A DNA stretch of 64,000 nt, taken from assembly GCF_003259955.1 (NCBI RefSeq), contig NZ_QLMK01000001.1, positions 1 to 64,000 of the forward strand. The letters run 5' to 3'. The position numbers were made by a program, and so were the translations under genes. Under the pieces are notes generated by a model. It was not told where the DNA came from and made no database searches. It saw only the letters and a list, made by a program, of their open reading frames with translations. Of this stretch, positions 55,461-64,000 are shown one piece after another (position 1 is the first letter of the stretch; every line of letters starts with the position of its first letter). The DNA comes from Falsochrobactrum ovis. GTDB taxonomy: Bacteria > Pseudomonadota > Alphaproteobacteria > Rhizobiales > Rhizobiaceae.

Positions 55461-56147
55461 ATGTTGAATAGGCTTTCGGCGGAATTTTTTGGTACTTTTT
55501 GGCTTGTATTCGGCGGCTGCGGCAGTGCTGTTCTGGCAGCATCTTATCCTGAACTTGGCATCGGATTTTTAGGCGTGGCTTTCGCATTCGGCCTGACCGT
55601 GCTGACAATGGCCTATGCAGTGGGAAATATTTCGGGTGGTCATTTCAATCCTGCCGTCTCGCTCGGGCTGATGTTGGGCGGACGCTTTCCCGCTAAAGAT
55701 TTGTTGCCCTATTGGATCGCGCAAGTTCTCGGCGCAATTGTCGCAGCCGCTATTCTTTATCTTATAGCTTCAGGACAGAGCGGGTTTACTGCAGGCGGTT
55801 TTGCGTCCAACGGCTATGGCGATCTTTCACCCGGCGGATATAATTTGATGTCCGCACTCATTATCGAAATCGTCTTGACGGCATTTTTCATCATCGTCAT
55901 TCTCGGCGTGACAGATCGTCTGGCACCAGCTGGTTTTGCTCCCATGGCAATCGGCCTGTGCCTTACCCTTATCCATCTGATCTCGATCCCCGTAACCAAT
56001 ACTTCCGTCAACCCTGCACGCTCAACCGGTGTGGCATTCTTCGCCGAAACCGCAGCCCTGAGCCAGCTATGGATGTTCTGGGTAGCGCCTTTGATCGGTG
56101 CTGCAATTGGCGCGATCATCTGGAAAGGCCTGCTTGCCAAGGAATAA
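55461..56147 (+). CDS. aqpZ: Aquaporin Z
   Basis: Inner-membrane water channel, 228 aa with six membrane segments and two half-helices. The first NPA motif is N63-P64-A65 in [11 protein letters not shown] and the second is N184-P185-A186-R187, whose Arg belongs to the selectivity filter, as in water-specific AqpZ. The residue pattern favours water over glycerol. AT-rich upstream sequence and a strong terminator make it a single-gene unit. Confidence 0.96.
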   Translation: MLNRLSAEFFGTFWLVFGGCGSAVLAASYPELGIGFLGVAFAFGLTVLTMAYAVGNISGGHFNPAVSLGLMLGGRFPAKDLLPYWIAQVLGAIVAAAILYLIASGQSGFTAGGFASNGYGDLSPGGYNLMSALIIEIVLTAFFIIVILGVTDRLAPAGFAPMAIGLCLTLIHLISIPVTNTSVNPARSTGVAFFAETAALSQLWMFWVAPLIGAAIGAIIWKGLLAKE

Positions 56148-56166
56148 ATCCAATTCATTCGCAACG

Positions 56167-56192
56167 AAAAGGCCGGTTCGCCGGCCTTTTTT
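56167..56192 (+). terminator. Terminator of aqpZ
   Basis: A 10-bp perfect stem (AAAAGGCCGG pairing with CCGGCCTTTT) capped by a stable TTCG tetraloop and followed by T residues, 19 bases after the stop. Confidence 0.93.
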
Positions 56193-56316
56193 GTAAGAAC
56201 CTTTCAGATTGTGCAATTCTCGATCAAAGTTAAACCGATTGTCAAAACAATCTGCCGCGGCATAGAGACTAACGGTTAATACCCAAGCCGCATTAGACGC
56301 AACAGGTCGCAAAGCT

Positions 56317-56796
56317 TCAATCGTCGGCTACAAGCCCACCGTTTCGGTGCATGCGCGCTTCGATCAGTTTCTGGTCCTGTTCGCGAATACCGATCAGCCC
56401 GGCAATACGCCACATGACATCAACTTCGACTTCACTCGCCGTTCCGTCTGCATAAACCACATCCCACATCAACGCGATAAAATCGAGCCGAGCATTATAG
56501 TCGAGATCGCGCTTAAGGACTGATGTGAAATTGGAAAGACTGACCGATTCCTGATCCGCTTTCTGCGCAGCCTTTAACAACCGTTTGAGCTTTTCGCCTT
56601 TCAGATCATATTTCTGCGCGAGTATTGATGAAAGCCGCGCTCTTTCGCTTTCACGCGTCCTGCCATCTGCGTCCATGACATGAAACATCAATGCGGCCGC
56701 AGCCAATCGTGGATCGGCTTCCGAAAACGTCAGATCGCGCTCTCGTAAACTGCCCCCCGGCAATTCCCTGAGAAATTCCATGATCTTATCGAACAT
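56317..56796 (-). CDS. TerB family protein
   Basis: A 159-aa cytosolic helical protein of the TerB fold (tellurite-resistance-like, broad function). The TerB acidic metal-binding pattern is visible twice: FHVMDADGRTRESERARLSSIL and LMWDVVYADGTASEVEVDVMWRI. GAGG lies just upstream of the ATG. There are no other ter genes nearby, so tellurite resistance should not be assumed. Confidence 0.88.
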   Translation of the reverse strand: MFDKIMEFLRELPGGSLRERDLTFSEADPRLAAAALMFHVMDADGRTRESERARLSSILAQKYDLKGEKLKRLLKAAQKADQESVSLSNFTSVLKRDLDYNARLDFIALMWDVVYADGTASEVEVDVMWRIAGLIGIREQDQKLIEARMHRNGGLVADD

Positions 56797-56985
56797 TGAG
56801 CCTCATCCATTATCAGCAGAACCAAGATCTGCCGTTGCCTGCAATCTTTAGCAATAATGAAATTAGCTGGATGTTCGCGCGACACAAGGCGGCAAACAGC
56901 GCTTGTGACTGTTTAACATTGTAAGAGTTCACAGCCGTGGTTTTTAAGCAACGTTTTACCGCCTCGCAAAGAAAACTCTCCCAAA

Positions 56986-58653
56986 TTAGAACAGCTTCAA
57001 TCCACCAGACGTTTTCTGAGCCACCTCGTTCTTATCAATCCCCGGATCATCAACAATAATATGCGATGGAGCACCCTGCTTATCATTTTTAGCGTCCGGC
57101 TCCACCGCATCCAAAATAACTGGATTTTTCACATTATCGACTTCCCGCCGGTGGGGTTCTGTAGCTTTGGTGGATTGCGGCTTAGCCTGCGGTGATACAG
57201 GCTTAATTGGCTCGGCATCGGGCATGATCACCTGTGCGTCCACCACATCATCCCGCTGCTCTGGCTGTGAGCTAACCACTGGCACAATGGCTTTGGTTTC
57301 GGTTTCACTTGCCTCGGCTTCACCGGCGATTATTTCTGGTTTCTCAATGTCGATCAGCGGCGCTATTCGCTCTACCGGCACTTTCCACTCAAAGCTGTTC
57401 AGTCTGCCCGTGACTGGCGAAACCGGCGCCCATTGTTCTGAAACATAGCCATCCGCGGTCCATGCCGGGTCTCGCGGCGCTTTAACCGCTTGAGCCAGCA
57501 ATTGCCGTATCTTGCCCTGATCTCCGGTTTCGGCCTCTTCAATATCAGCTAAAAGCAAATAGGCACTTTCTCGCGGCGCGCTGCGCAAGACCTGTTCAAT
57601 ATTTTCCCGCGCCAAGCCATATTCACCCGCCTCATAGGCAGCGCGTGCCAATGCGAGACTTGCCTCCACATTGTGCGAACGCAAAGACACCAGATGACGC
57701 GCTCGTTTGAGCCTATCCTGCGCAGTGTCGCCCGGACGGGCATAGACATAGGCTGACGCAATATCTGGATGCGGATTGCGCTTCCATGCTGCCTCAAGGA
57801 TTTTTGAACCTTTGCGAATTTCGCCATCTGTAAACAGTGCCCGAGCCGCCACAACTGCCGCTGGAACCAGATCGGGTGCGAGCTTATTGGCTTCCAGCGC
57901 TGCGGCCTTGGCATGAGTGTGATCGACATCAATTGTCGCCATAGCCTTCGCCGCTAGCAGCGCCGCCCGCTCTTTTTTGACGATATCCCTACTATGTGAC
58001 AAAGCCTGTTTTCGTGCATCAACCAGCTTCAGCGCCCCATCCCAGTCGCCTTCGGCACAAAGTTGTCCCATTGCGGCTGACGACGCCCATTCAAGCTGCG
58101 GCGCATGTTTTACAGCTTCCGCTGCATAATGGCGTGCAGCCTCGCGCGCACCAACCCGCTGCGCTTCAATGTAAAGACCACGCAATCCAAGCAGCTTGGT
58201 TTCCGGGTCTTCAATCATCGCTTCAAAACCCTTGCGCGCATCATCAGTGCGGCCTTCAAGCATAGCCGTCTGCGCTTCAAGCAGTTTGATCAATGGTTCC
58301 TGATCAGAATTGAGCAATTTGCCTGCCTGCTTGGTCATGCGGCGTGCAGCTTCTGCATCACCGGCCCCGGCGGCAATTAGGCCAGTGGATAAAGACTGAT
58401 AACCACGATCACGTTTGCGCGCACGAAAATGCCTACGCAAAGTGGTCGGTGATTGAATGAGGCTTTTGACAAGCCACCAGATGATCATAATTGCCGCAAC
58501 CAGCGCAACCAGACCAGCAGCCGCGGTTATCAGCGGAACACTATAATGATTGCCGCCAAATATAACATTCAGTTCACCCGGCCGATCCGCAAGCCAAGAA
58601 AATCCAAAGCTTAGCGCGGCGATAATGATGAGATAAAAAATAACACGCAGCAT
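56986..58653 (-). CDS. hemY: HemY-like protein (HemY N-terminal domain, TPR)
   Basis: Inner-membrane protein of 555 aa encoded with heme genes; its biochemical role is not settled, and it is not protoporphyrinogen oxidase. The ATG at 58653 (MLRVIFYLIIIAALSFGFSW) gives the family start; the frame opens at 58728. Two membrane segments (about 3-20 and 40-62) precede TPR-like helices (about 100-400). A disordered, charged, Pro/Ala-rich tail makes up the last 130 residues. It follows the mitofilin-like gene by 10 bases. Confidence 0.93.
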   Translation of the reverse strand: MLRVIFYLIIIAALSFGFSWLADRPGELNVIFGGNHYSVPLITAAAGLVALVAAIMIIWWLVKSLIQSPTTLRRHFRARKRDRGYQSLSTGLIAAGAGDAEAARRMTKQAGKLLNSDQEPLIKLLEAQTAMLEGRTDDARKGFEAMIEDPETKLLGLRGLYIEAQRVGAREAARHYAAEAVKHAPQLEWASSAAMGQLCAEGDWDGALKLVDARKQALSHSRDIVKKERAALLAAKAMATIDVDHTHAKAAALEANKLAPDLVPAAVVAARALFTDGEIRKGSKILEAAWKRNPHPDIASAYVYARPGDTAQDRLKRARHLVSLRSHNVEASLALARAAYEAGEYGLARENIEQVLRSAPRESAYLLLADIEEAETGDQGKIRQLLAQAVKAPRDPAWTADGYVSEQWAPVSPVTGRLNSFEWKVPVERIAPLIDIEKPEIIAGEAEASETETKAIVPVVSSQPEQRDDVVDAQVIMPDAEPIKPVSPQAKPQSTKATEPHRREVDNVKNPVILDAVEPDAKNDKQGAPSHIIVDDPGIDKNEVAQKTSGGLKLF

Positions 58654-58663
58654 TGCTGCCCCC

Positions 58664-60115
58664 TTAATTGCCGCTAGGCGCGGCAGCTGGCGCGGTAGTA
58701 GCAGGCTCTGCTGGCGCTGATGGAGCATTATTGGATGTTTTCGGACTGAGGCTTTCAGTTATCAGCTGCTGGATCAGCAAATTTGCATCGCGCCGCGCTT
58801 TCATCTGGGCAGCAAATTCTTCCGATACGACCCTGGCATCGGCAGGCAACTGCTCCCACTCACCAATCGCGCGCTCCAGATCGCCGCTTTGAAGTGCTGC
58901 TTCCATTCGCGCAGTTATGGCCCCCACCCCGCTGCCACTGACATTGCCCGCAACAGGACGAACGCTGACAAGTCCTTTGGCGCTTGCTTTCAATTGATCC
59001 CAAACACCGGCATCCGCAGGCAATTTATTCTCAGTCGCTATGATGCGGTTTGCCACATCATCAAATTCTGAATTAAGGCTGGCAATTGTCGGCACACCGG
59101 TTTCTGCAAAAGCGCTCAACCCCTCAAGACCTGCCTGATCGGGCGAAACAGCCGCAAATGTTTCCAGTTCAGCCTTAAATGAGCCACCCCGATCAATTGC
59201 AGTTTTAAGCGTATTGGCCGCGATCAATGCGGTGGTGTCCGGCTGACGCGCAACTTCACTGAGTTTTTGTTCCAAAGACGCAAGCTGTTGCTCAATCGCC
59301 GAAATGGTTCCGCTATTATCCGTTACATTCGCACTAACTTGCTCGGCTTGGCTTGTCGCCGCAGAAATTTGTGCCTCCAATGCGGATAGACGCTGCGTTA
59401 ACCCGTCCAGATCGGCTGTATTCGCGGCTTGCTCCTGCGGCAAAGCATCGAACTGTTTTTGCATTTCATTAAGCGAACCAATAGCCGCTTCAGCCTTTAT
59501 TTCTGCTGCCTCAACATTTTTCTGAAGCTGCGCCATTTCGGCCTTACTCGCTTCATCCAATGGTGCTGGCGCAGGATTGGCGCGCAATTCTGCTATTTGC
59601 TGTTCCATTGTCGCCAATTGATTGGTGTCGCGCATACCCGACATAGGCACGATATTGGCAAGCTGGAGCGCATAAAGGCCACATAATGCGATTACCCCGC
59701 CAGCGACGCCCGATAATAGATGAGACATTCCAGTTTTCGCCCCATTTTCTTGTGGCGTCCCTGCCTGGGCACTCGCCGCATTAGTGTGTTTAACTTCGGG
59801 ATTGGGTTTAAATTCGGGCTTTTCACCCGCTTTGAACGGCGGCGTTTCCGGCTTTTCCGGGGTTTGATTTTTCAACATTTCCGGCGAGGCTTTCCGCTCG
59901 TTTTTCACATCCCTTTTCGGTTTTGTATCCACCTTTGGATTTGCAACCGATGCATAATCACCAACCGGCTCGGCGGGAGGAGGGGTTTTAGCGGGTGAAG
60001 CACCATCAACCTGCTTAATATCCGCAGGATCAAGATTGATGGTGACAGGCTTACGGGCCGGTTTGGAATGTCTCGGAGTGCCGGATTTCGCCATTGGTCC
60101 TCTCGTCGTCGCCAT
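58664..60115 (-). CDS. Mitofilin-like (Mic60-type) inner-membrane protein
   Basis: A 483-aa protein with a disordered, Lys/Pro-rich cytosolic head (1-130), one membrane segment (about 133-152, SGVAGGVIALCGLYALQLAN), a long coiled coil (about 160-300), and a C-terminal helical domain with FKAELETFAAV and GDLERAIGEWEQLPADA. This matches the COG4223/mitofilin layout. Alphaproteobacterial relatives of mitochondrial Mic60 are known and are encoded beside heme genes, as here between hemD and hemY. A role in shaping inner membranes is inferred from family. Confidence 0.88.
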   Translation of the reverse strand: MATTRGPMAKSGTPRHSKPARKPVTINLDPADIKQVDGASPAKTPPPAEPVGDYASVANPKVDTKPKRDVKNERKASPEMLKNQTPEKPETPPFKAGEKPEFKPNPEVKHTNAASAQAGTPQENGAKTGMSHLLSGVAGGVIALCGLYALQLANIVPMSGMRDTNQLATMEQQIAELRANPAPAPLDEASKAEMAQLQKNVEAAEIKAEAAIGSLNEMQKQFDALPQEQAANTADLDGLTQRLSALEAQISAATSQAEQVSANVTDNSGTISAIEQQLASLEQKLSEVARQPDTTALIAANTLKTAIDRGGSFKAELETFAAVSPDQAGLEGLSAFAETGVPTIASLNSEFDDVANRIIATENKLPADAGVWDQLKASAKGLVSVRPVAGNVSGSGVGAITARMEAALQSGDLERAIGEWEQLPADARVVSEEFAAQMKARRDANLLIQQLITESLSPKTSNNAPSAPAEPATTAPAAAPSGN

Positions 60116-60171
60116 TTTTAAAAGCTTAGCAGATTAAATCACCAGATACAGGAAGGTTGCGCCCAAAAGCG

Positions 60172-60906
60172 TCAAAGTTTGGAAAACAAACGAAAAATTC
60201 CGTCCTCATCGGGATGATCTGCAATTAGCGCCTGTTTCTGCCATTGCGCGGGCAGAAGATGTGCCACCCGCTGCGATATACATAAAAACCGTGTCTTTTC
60301 ATTAAACGACGCATCAATATGTTGCATCAATGAACAAAAAGCTTTCGTCGCAAATCCCGAATAAAGCAGCACCGCTGCAAAAAAATCAGTTCCCAAAATG
60401 GCACTTATTTCCTCACGAGGATAAGCCAACATCTTGGCATCATAGGCATCGCAGACACATATTTTAAAGCCCGCTTCTGTCATATGGTCTTCGAAGACCG
60501 GCTGACGCACACGGCCTGCAAGGTAAAGTACCCGTGCGCTTGATGGAAGCGAATGCGCAATTGTCGCTGCCAACCGCACCGCATCGCCACCGCCTTCGAT
60601 CACCCGTGAAAACCCGGCCTCCCGTGCAGCTTGCGCTGTGCCTTCACCCACCGCAAAAAGCGGCAAATGTTTGAAAGGTGAAATTAGCTCATCGCGCACA
60701 TGACGAAACACCGCCGCACTGGTAATGGTGAGCGCATCAAAATCTATTTCGGGGATCGTAAAGGACAAAGCAACGGTCTGCGTGACAGGAAAGTGCACTG
60801 GCACATAGCCTGCATCAATCAGCTTTTGCGCGGTCTTATCTGCCGCAGCTTCAGGCCGCGTTACCAGAACGCGATTGAGTTTTGCTGTTTGTGATCGCGC
60901 TGACAA
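60172..60906 (-). CDS. hemD: Uroporphyrinogen-III synthase
   Basis: Closes and inverts hydroxymethylbilane to uroporphyrinogen III, 244 aa. HemD is poorly conserved; the family pattern is seen in LNRVLVTRPEAAADKTAQKL, DFDALTITSAAVFRHV, FAVGEGTAQAAREAGF and RVLYLAGRVRQP. It starts 2 bases after hemC ends, so the sequential pathway enzymes are co-translated. Confidence 0.92.
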   Translation of the reverse strand: MSARSQTAKLNRVLVTRPEAAADKTAQKLIDAGYVPVHFPVTQTVALSFTIPEIDFDALTITSAAVFRHVRDELISPFKHLPLFAVGEGTAQAAREAGFSRVIEGGGDAVRLAATIAHSLPSSARVLYLAGRVRQPVFEDHMTEAGFKICVCDAYDAKMLAYPREEISAILGTDFFAAVLLYSGFATKAFCSLMQHIDASFNEKTRFLCISQRVAHLLPAQWQKQALIADHPDEDGIFRLFSKL

Positions 60907-60908
60907 TG

Positions 60909-61853
60909 CTACTCCCAGCCTTCAAAGAAATCGGGACCTGCCATGGCTCGAACCCGCTTTGCCGCATCTGCCCCCAGCAAAGCTGCATCCTCAGCCGATC
61001 CTTCTGCGCTTACCTCATGCGCTTCACTTCCATCTGGCGTCAAAATCATTCCGCGGAAAGAAACTTTGTCTTTATCCACAATTGCAAGTCCGGCAATCGG
61101 TGTCCGGCAGGAACCATCAAGGCTGGCCAGAAATGCACGTTCACAAGCCAGCGCAATATGGGTGTCCCTATGCGCAAGCGGCTTGAGCAACGCATCCATC
61201 CGCTCATCACCAATCCGGCTTTCAATGCCGATTGCACCTTGACCCGGAGCTGGCAGAAAAAAATCTGGTTCAAGCAAATCCGTAATCACATCGTCCAGCC
61301 CCAACCGGCGCAGGCCAGCACAGGCGAGAAATGTTCCATCCACTTCGCCTTCATCCAGTTTGCGCAATCGCGTCTGCACATTGCCGCGAAACATTACCAC
61401 TTGCAGATCGGGCCGCAACCGCTTGATCATCGCCTGCCGCCGCAGCGACGATGAGCCAATTGTAGCTCCCTCAGGCAGATCAAGAAATCGCTTTGCAGTG
61501 CGACCGACAAACGCATCGCGCGGGTCTTCGCGCTCCAGAAATGTCGAAAGATGCAAGCCTTCCGGCAGAACAGTTGGCATATCCTTGGTGGAATGAACGG
61601 CAATATCGATGCGGCCATCTTTGAGTGCTGCTTCAATTTCTTCCGTGAAAAGTCCTTTGCCGCCAACCTGTGCCAACGGACGATCCTGAATACGATCACC
61701 CGCCGTCGACATCGGCACTATTTCAATAGATTCTTGCGGCAGGCCGTGCGCTTCTTGCAAGCGCCGGCGTGTTTCATAAGCCTGCGCAAGGGCCAGTTTA
61801 CTGCTCCTTGTGCCGATCTTCACCACGCCATTATTCAAGGATGCTGTTTGCAT
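60909..61853 (-). CDS. hemC: Hydroxymethylbilane synthase (porphobilinogen deaminase)
   Basis: Polymerises four porphobilinogen units, 314 aa. The dipyrromethane-cofactor Cys is C249 in [11 protein letters not shown]. The opening [20 protein letters not shown], the catalytic HSTKDMPT and the Arg-rich [18 protein letters not shown] are intact. It is divergent from tsaD, with 61 bases between starts. Confidence 0.97.
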   Translation of the reverse strand: MQTASLNNGVVKIGTRSSKLALAQAYETRRRLQEAHGLPQESIEIVPMSTAGDRIQDRPLAQVGGKGLFTEEIEAALKDGRIDIAVHSTKDMPTVLPEGLHLSTFLEREDPRDAFVGRTAKRFLDLPEGATIGSSSLRRQAMIKRLRPDLQVVMFRGNVQTRLRKLDEGEVDGTFLACAGLRRLGLDDVITDLLEPDFFLPAPGQGAIGIESRIGDERMDALLKPLAHRDTHIALACERAFLASLDGSCRTPIAGLAIVDKDKVSFRGMILTPDGSEAHEVSAEGSAEDAALLGADAAKRVRAMAGPDFFEGWE

Positions 61854-61914
61854 ATCGCGCCGTCCATGATACCCGGTTGCCAGAAATTATGTGACAGGCA
61901 GGGTCTAACCGCAA

Positions 61915-62994
61915 ATGCGCATTCTTGGAATAGAGACGAGTTGCGACGAAACAGCCGCCGCTATCGTCGAACGCGATGATAAGGGCAAAGGTCGCATCTT
62001 GTCCAATATTGTGCTCAGCCAGATCGCTGAACACGAGCCTTATGGTGGTGTGGTGCCGGAAATAGCCGCCCGCGCCCATGTTGAAGCCCTCGATACCCTT
62101 ATCGAGAAGGCTTTGAGTGAGGCTGGCATGAAGCTTGATGAGGTCGATGCCATTGCTGCAACCGCAGGCCCCGGCCTGATCGGTGGATTGATTGTCGGAC
62201 TGATGACCGCCAAGGCGCTCGCTTTGGCGTCGGGCAAGCCTTTTTATGCTATCAACCATCTCGAAGGGCACGCCCTTACCGCCCGGCTGACTGATCAGCT
62301 CGATTTTCCTTATCTTCTGCTGCTGGTATCCGGCGGACATACGCAAATGGTGTTGGTGCGTGGCCTTGATGATTATGAACGGCTTGGAACCACGATTGAT
62401 GATGCACTCGGCGAGGCTTTCGACAAAACAGCCAAGCTTCTCGGCCTGCCCTATCCCGGCGGACCTGCGGTTGAGCGCATGGCCAAACAGGGCGATGCCA
62501 AACGCTTTGCCTTGCCACGCCCCCTCAAGGGCGAAGCGCGGCTTGATTTTTCCTTCTCCGGGCTCAAAACCGCCGTGCGCCAGACCGCGACAGAAATCGC
62601 ACCACTGACAGATCAAGATGTCGCCGATATCTGCGCTTCATTTCAGGAAGCCGTCGCCGATACATTGTCGGATCGGGTTCGCCGCTCGCTTGAACGTTTC
62701 AAGCAACAATTTCCCGACCATCAATCGCCCGCATTGATTGTGGCAGGTGGGGTTGCCGCCAATAAAACGCTGCGCGAGGCATTGGAAACGCTTTGCAAAA
62801 CGCATGGTTTCAGCTTCATCGCGCCACCGCATGAGCTTTGCACCGATAATGCGGCCATGATCGCTTGGGCTGGGGCAGAGCGCGCCGCATCAAAAGCTGC
62901 TGATTCACTTGCCATCGCGCCACGCTCACGTTGGCCGCTCGATGAAAAATCCGCACCCAAATTCGGAACCGGCCGTAGGGGAGCAAAAGCATGA
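61915..62994 (+). CDS. tsaD: tRNA threonylcarbamoyladenosine (t6A) transferase subunit TsaD
   Basis: Transfers the threonylcarbamoyl group to A37 of ANN-reading tRNAs with TsaB and TsaE. The protein is 359 aa. The iron-binding HLEGH is at H115-H119, the opening [19 protein letters not shown] is typical, and VSGGHTQM and MIAWAGAER are present. Its TGA overlaps the gpsA ATG (ATGA). Confidence 0.98.
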   Translation: MRILGIETSCDETAAAIVERDDKGKGRILSNIVLSQIAEHEPYGGVVPEIAARAHVEALDTLIEKALSEAGMKLDEVDAIAATAGPGLIGGLIVGLMTAKALALASGKPFYAINHLEGHALTARLTDQLDFPYLLLLVSGGHTQMVLVRGLDDYERLGTTIDDALGEAFDKTAKLLGLPYPGGPAVERMAKQGDAKRFALPRPLKGEARLDFSFSGLKTAVRQTATEIAPLTDQDVADICASFQEAVADTLSDRVRRSLERFKQQFPDHQSPALIVAGGVAANKTLREALETLCKTHGFSFIAPPHELCTDNAAMIAWAGAERAASKAADSLAIAPRSRWPLDEKSAPKFGTGRRGAKA

Positions 62995-63977
62995 CGAAAA
63001 CACCCAAAATTGCCGTGCTGGGCGGTGGAGCCTGGGGGACTGCGCTTGCAGCAATGGCTGCGGCAAGCGGCCACGAAACTTGGCTCTACGCGCGCGACAG
63101 CAAAACCGTAAAAACATTGAATGACCAGCGCCGCAATCCGCGTTATCTGGGCGATATCGATCTTCCTGAAGGTATCCGCGCCAGTACCGATGCAAAATCT
63201 GTTCTGCATAAAGCCGATGCCGTACTTGCGGTTCTTCCGGCACAACTCATGCGCGATGGCCTATCAAGCTTGAGCGAACTTATCCCCTCCTCTGCTCCCA
63301 TTATCCTGTGCGCCAAAGGCATTGAGCGTGGAACGGGCAGGCTAATGTCGGAAGTGGTGGCGGAAGTTCTTCCCAATCACATAATCGCGGCCCTTTCCGG
63401 ACCAAGCTTTGCCACCGATGTGGCCGCCGGGCTTCCAACCGCCGTCACCATCGCATGCGAGCAACAAACAATTGCCGAACAGCTTGCAACACTTCTCTCT
63501 GGTCCCTCCTTTCGCTGTTATTCCACGACCGATTTGATCGGTGTCGAAATTGGCGGCGCGCTTAAAAATGTACTGGCCATTGCCGCTGGTGCCGCGATCG
63601 GACGCGGCTATGGCGCAAGCGCACAAGCAGCGCTCGTCACCCGCGGTTTTGCTGAACTGCGCCGCATAGCGCAAGCGCTGGGCGCACGACCGGAAACAAT
63701 CATGGGGCTCTCAGGTCTTGGCGATTTGATGCTGACCTGCTCATCTTCACAATCACGCAATTATTCCTATGGGCTGGCAATCGGACGCGGCGAAGACCTC
63801 ACCAACCTGCCGCTTGCCGAAGGTGAGGCCTCCGCCCCCATCGCCGCAGAACTGTGCCATAAGCACAATATTGAAGCTCCAATCATCGCGGCAGTGGCCG
63901 CTTTGCTTGCGGGCCAGATTTCCATTGATGAGGCCGTCACAGCCTTGCTTAACCGACCATTGAAAAACGAGGATTGA
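62991..63977 (+). CDS. gpsA: Glycerol-3-phosphate dehydrogenase (NAD(P)+)
   Basis: Makes sn-glycerol-3-phosphate for phospholipids, 328 aa. The nucleotide-binding motif is [12 protein letters not shown], the catalytic-region signatures are [34 protein letters not shown] and [18 protein letters not shown]. It is coupled to tsaD by a 4-base overlap; a YciI-like gene begins 2 bases after its stop. Confidence 0.98.
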   Translation: MTKTPKIAVLGGGAWGTALAAMAAASGHETWLYARDSKTVKTLNDQRRNPRYLGDIDLPEGIRASTDAKSVLHKADAVLAVLPAQLMRDGLSSLSELIPSSAPIILCAKGIERGTGRLMSEVVAEVLPNHIIAALSGPSFATDVAAGLPTAVTIACEQQTIAEQLATLLSGPSFRCYSTTDLIGVEIGGALKNVLAIAAGAAIGRGYGASAQAALVTRGFAELRRIAQALGARPETIMGLSGLGDLMLTCSSSQSRNYSYGLAIGRGEDLTNLPLAEGEASAPIAAELCHKHNIEAPIIAAVAALLAGQISIDEAVTALLNRPLKNED

Positions 63978-63979
63978 TC

Positions 63980-64000
63980 ATGCTTTTCGCTATTTTGTGC
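63980..64000 (+). CDS. YciI-like protein, 5' fragment cut by the window end
   Basis: Only seven codons are visible (MLFAILC). The sequence and position right after gpsA fit the small YciI-related proteins found there in many alphaproteobacteria. The ATG is 3 bases after the gpsA TGA. Function is unknown, and the call rests mainly on gene order. Confidence 0.5.

Noticed and set aside
56317-56796. Tellurite resistance locus
   Set aside because: Only a lone TerB-fold protein is present, with no terC, terD or related genes, so resistance cannot be claimed.

Overview
The window is a stretch of core alphaproteobacterial chromosome, most likely from the Hyphomicrobiales (Rhizobiales), in or near the Brucellaceae/Bartonellaceae. 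The gene groups point there: prmC-prfA-ptsP-lysC, argJ-GNAT-mutT, etfB-etfA-hydroxyacyl-CoA dehydrogenase, ftsE-ftsX-ydcF-plsC, and hemY-mitofilin-hemD-hemC divergent from tsaD-gpsA. So do the families DUF4167, DUF1178, DUF2125 and TIGR02302. The base composition looks moderate and more AT-rich than Brucella itself; genus and species cannot be fixed from the sequence alone. I see no insertion sequence, phage gene, integrase, CRISPR array or rRNA. There is one tRNA gene.

Layout. 0.2-4 kb: a possible small ORF, an M23 murein hydrolase and an L,D-transpeptidase converging on a shared terminator. 4-8 kb: clpB behind a clear RpoH-type heat-shock promoter, then a DUF4167 protein. 8-14 kb: prmC, prfA, ptsP and lysC on the minus strand. 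14-22.4 kb: ubiG, an EamA transporter, a DUF1178/nitrilase/glutaredoxin/ComF operon, a methyltransferase, and mutT-GNAT-argJ. 22.4-29.4 kb: a periplasmic parvulin divergent from secA, then a flippase and FemAB-like acyltransferase pair. 29.5-35.5 kb: tRNA-Leu(CAA), a gamma-synthase family PLP enzyme, cysK, an unlisted 43-residue small protein, hydroxyacyl-CoA dehydrogenase and etfAB. 36-45 kb: ftsK, lolA, xthA, an LptM-like lipoprotein, lysA, a TIGR02302 membrane protein and hpt. 45-50 kb: a methyltransferase, hisC, prephenate dehydrogenase, DUF2125, a ChaC-like protein and YggT. 50.5-55.2 kb: ppa, plsC, ydcF, ftsX, ftsE and a lipoprotein. 55.4-64 kb: aqpZ, a TerB-like protein, hemY, a mitofilin-like protein, hemD, hemC, tsaD, gpsA and the first codons of a YciI-like gene.

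How the parts relate. Many genes serve envelope growth and division: M23, Ldt, FtsK, FtsEX, LolA, SecA, parvulin and PlsC. Full TTAA-N7-TTAA boxes, the CtrA consensus of alphaproteobacteria, lie upstream of ftsK, upstream of ftsE, and upstream of the new 43-residue gene. A related half-site arrangement lies upstream of the L,D-transpeptidase. This suggests, without proving it, that several envelope and division genes here and one undescribed small protein share cell-cycle control. Other groups supply amino acids (lysC, lysA, argJ, hisC, prephenate dehydrogenase, cysK), heme (hemC, hemD, hemY) and translation termination (prfA, prmC).

The least-described items are the small ORFs at 32362-32493, 258-386 and 52871-53044, the flippase/FemAB pair, and three short tandem duplications just upstream of genes. 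I did not find an unmistakable new multigene system.
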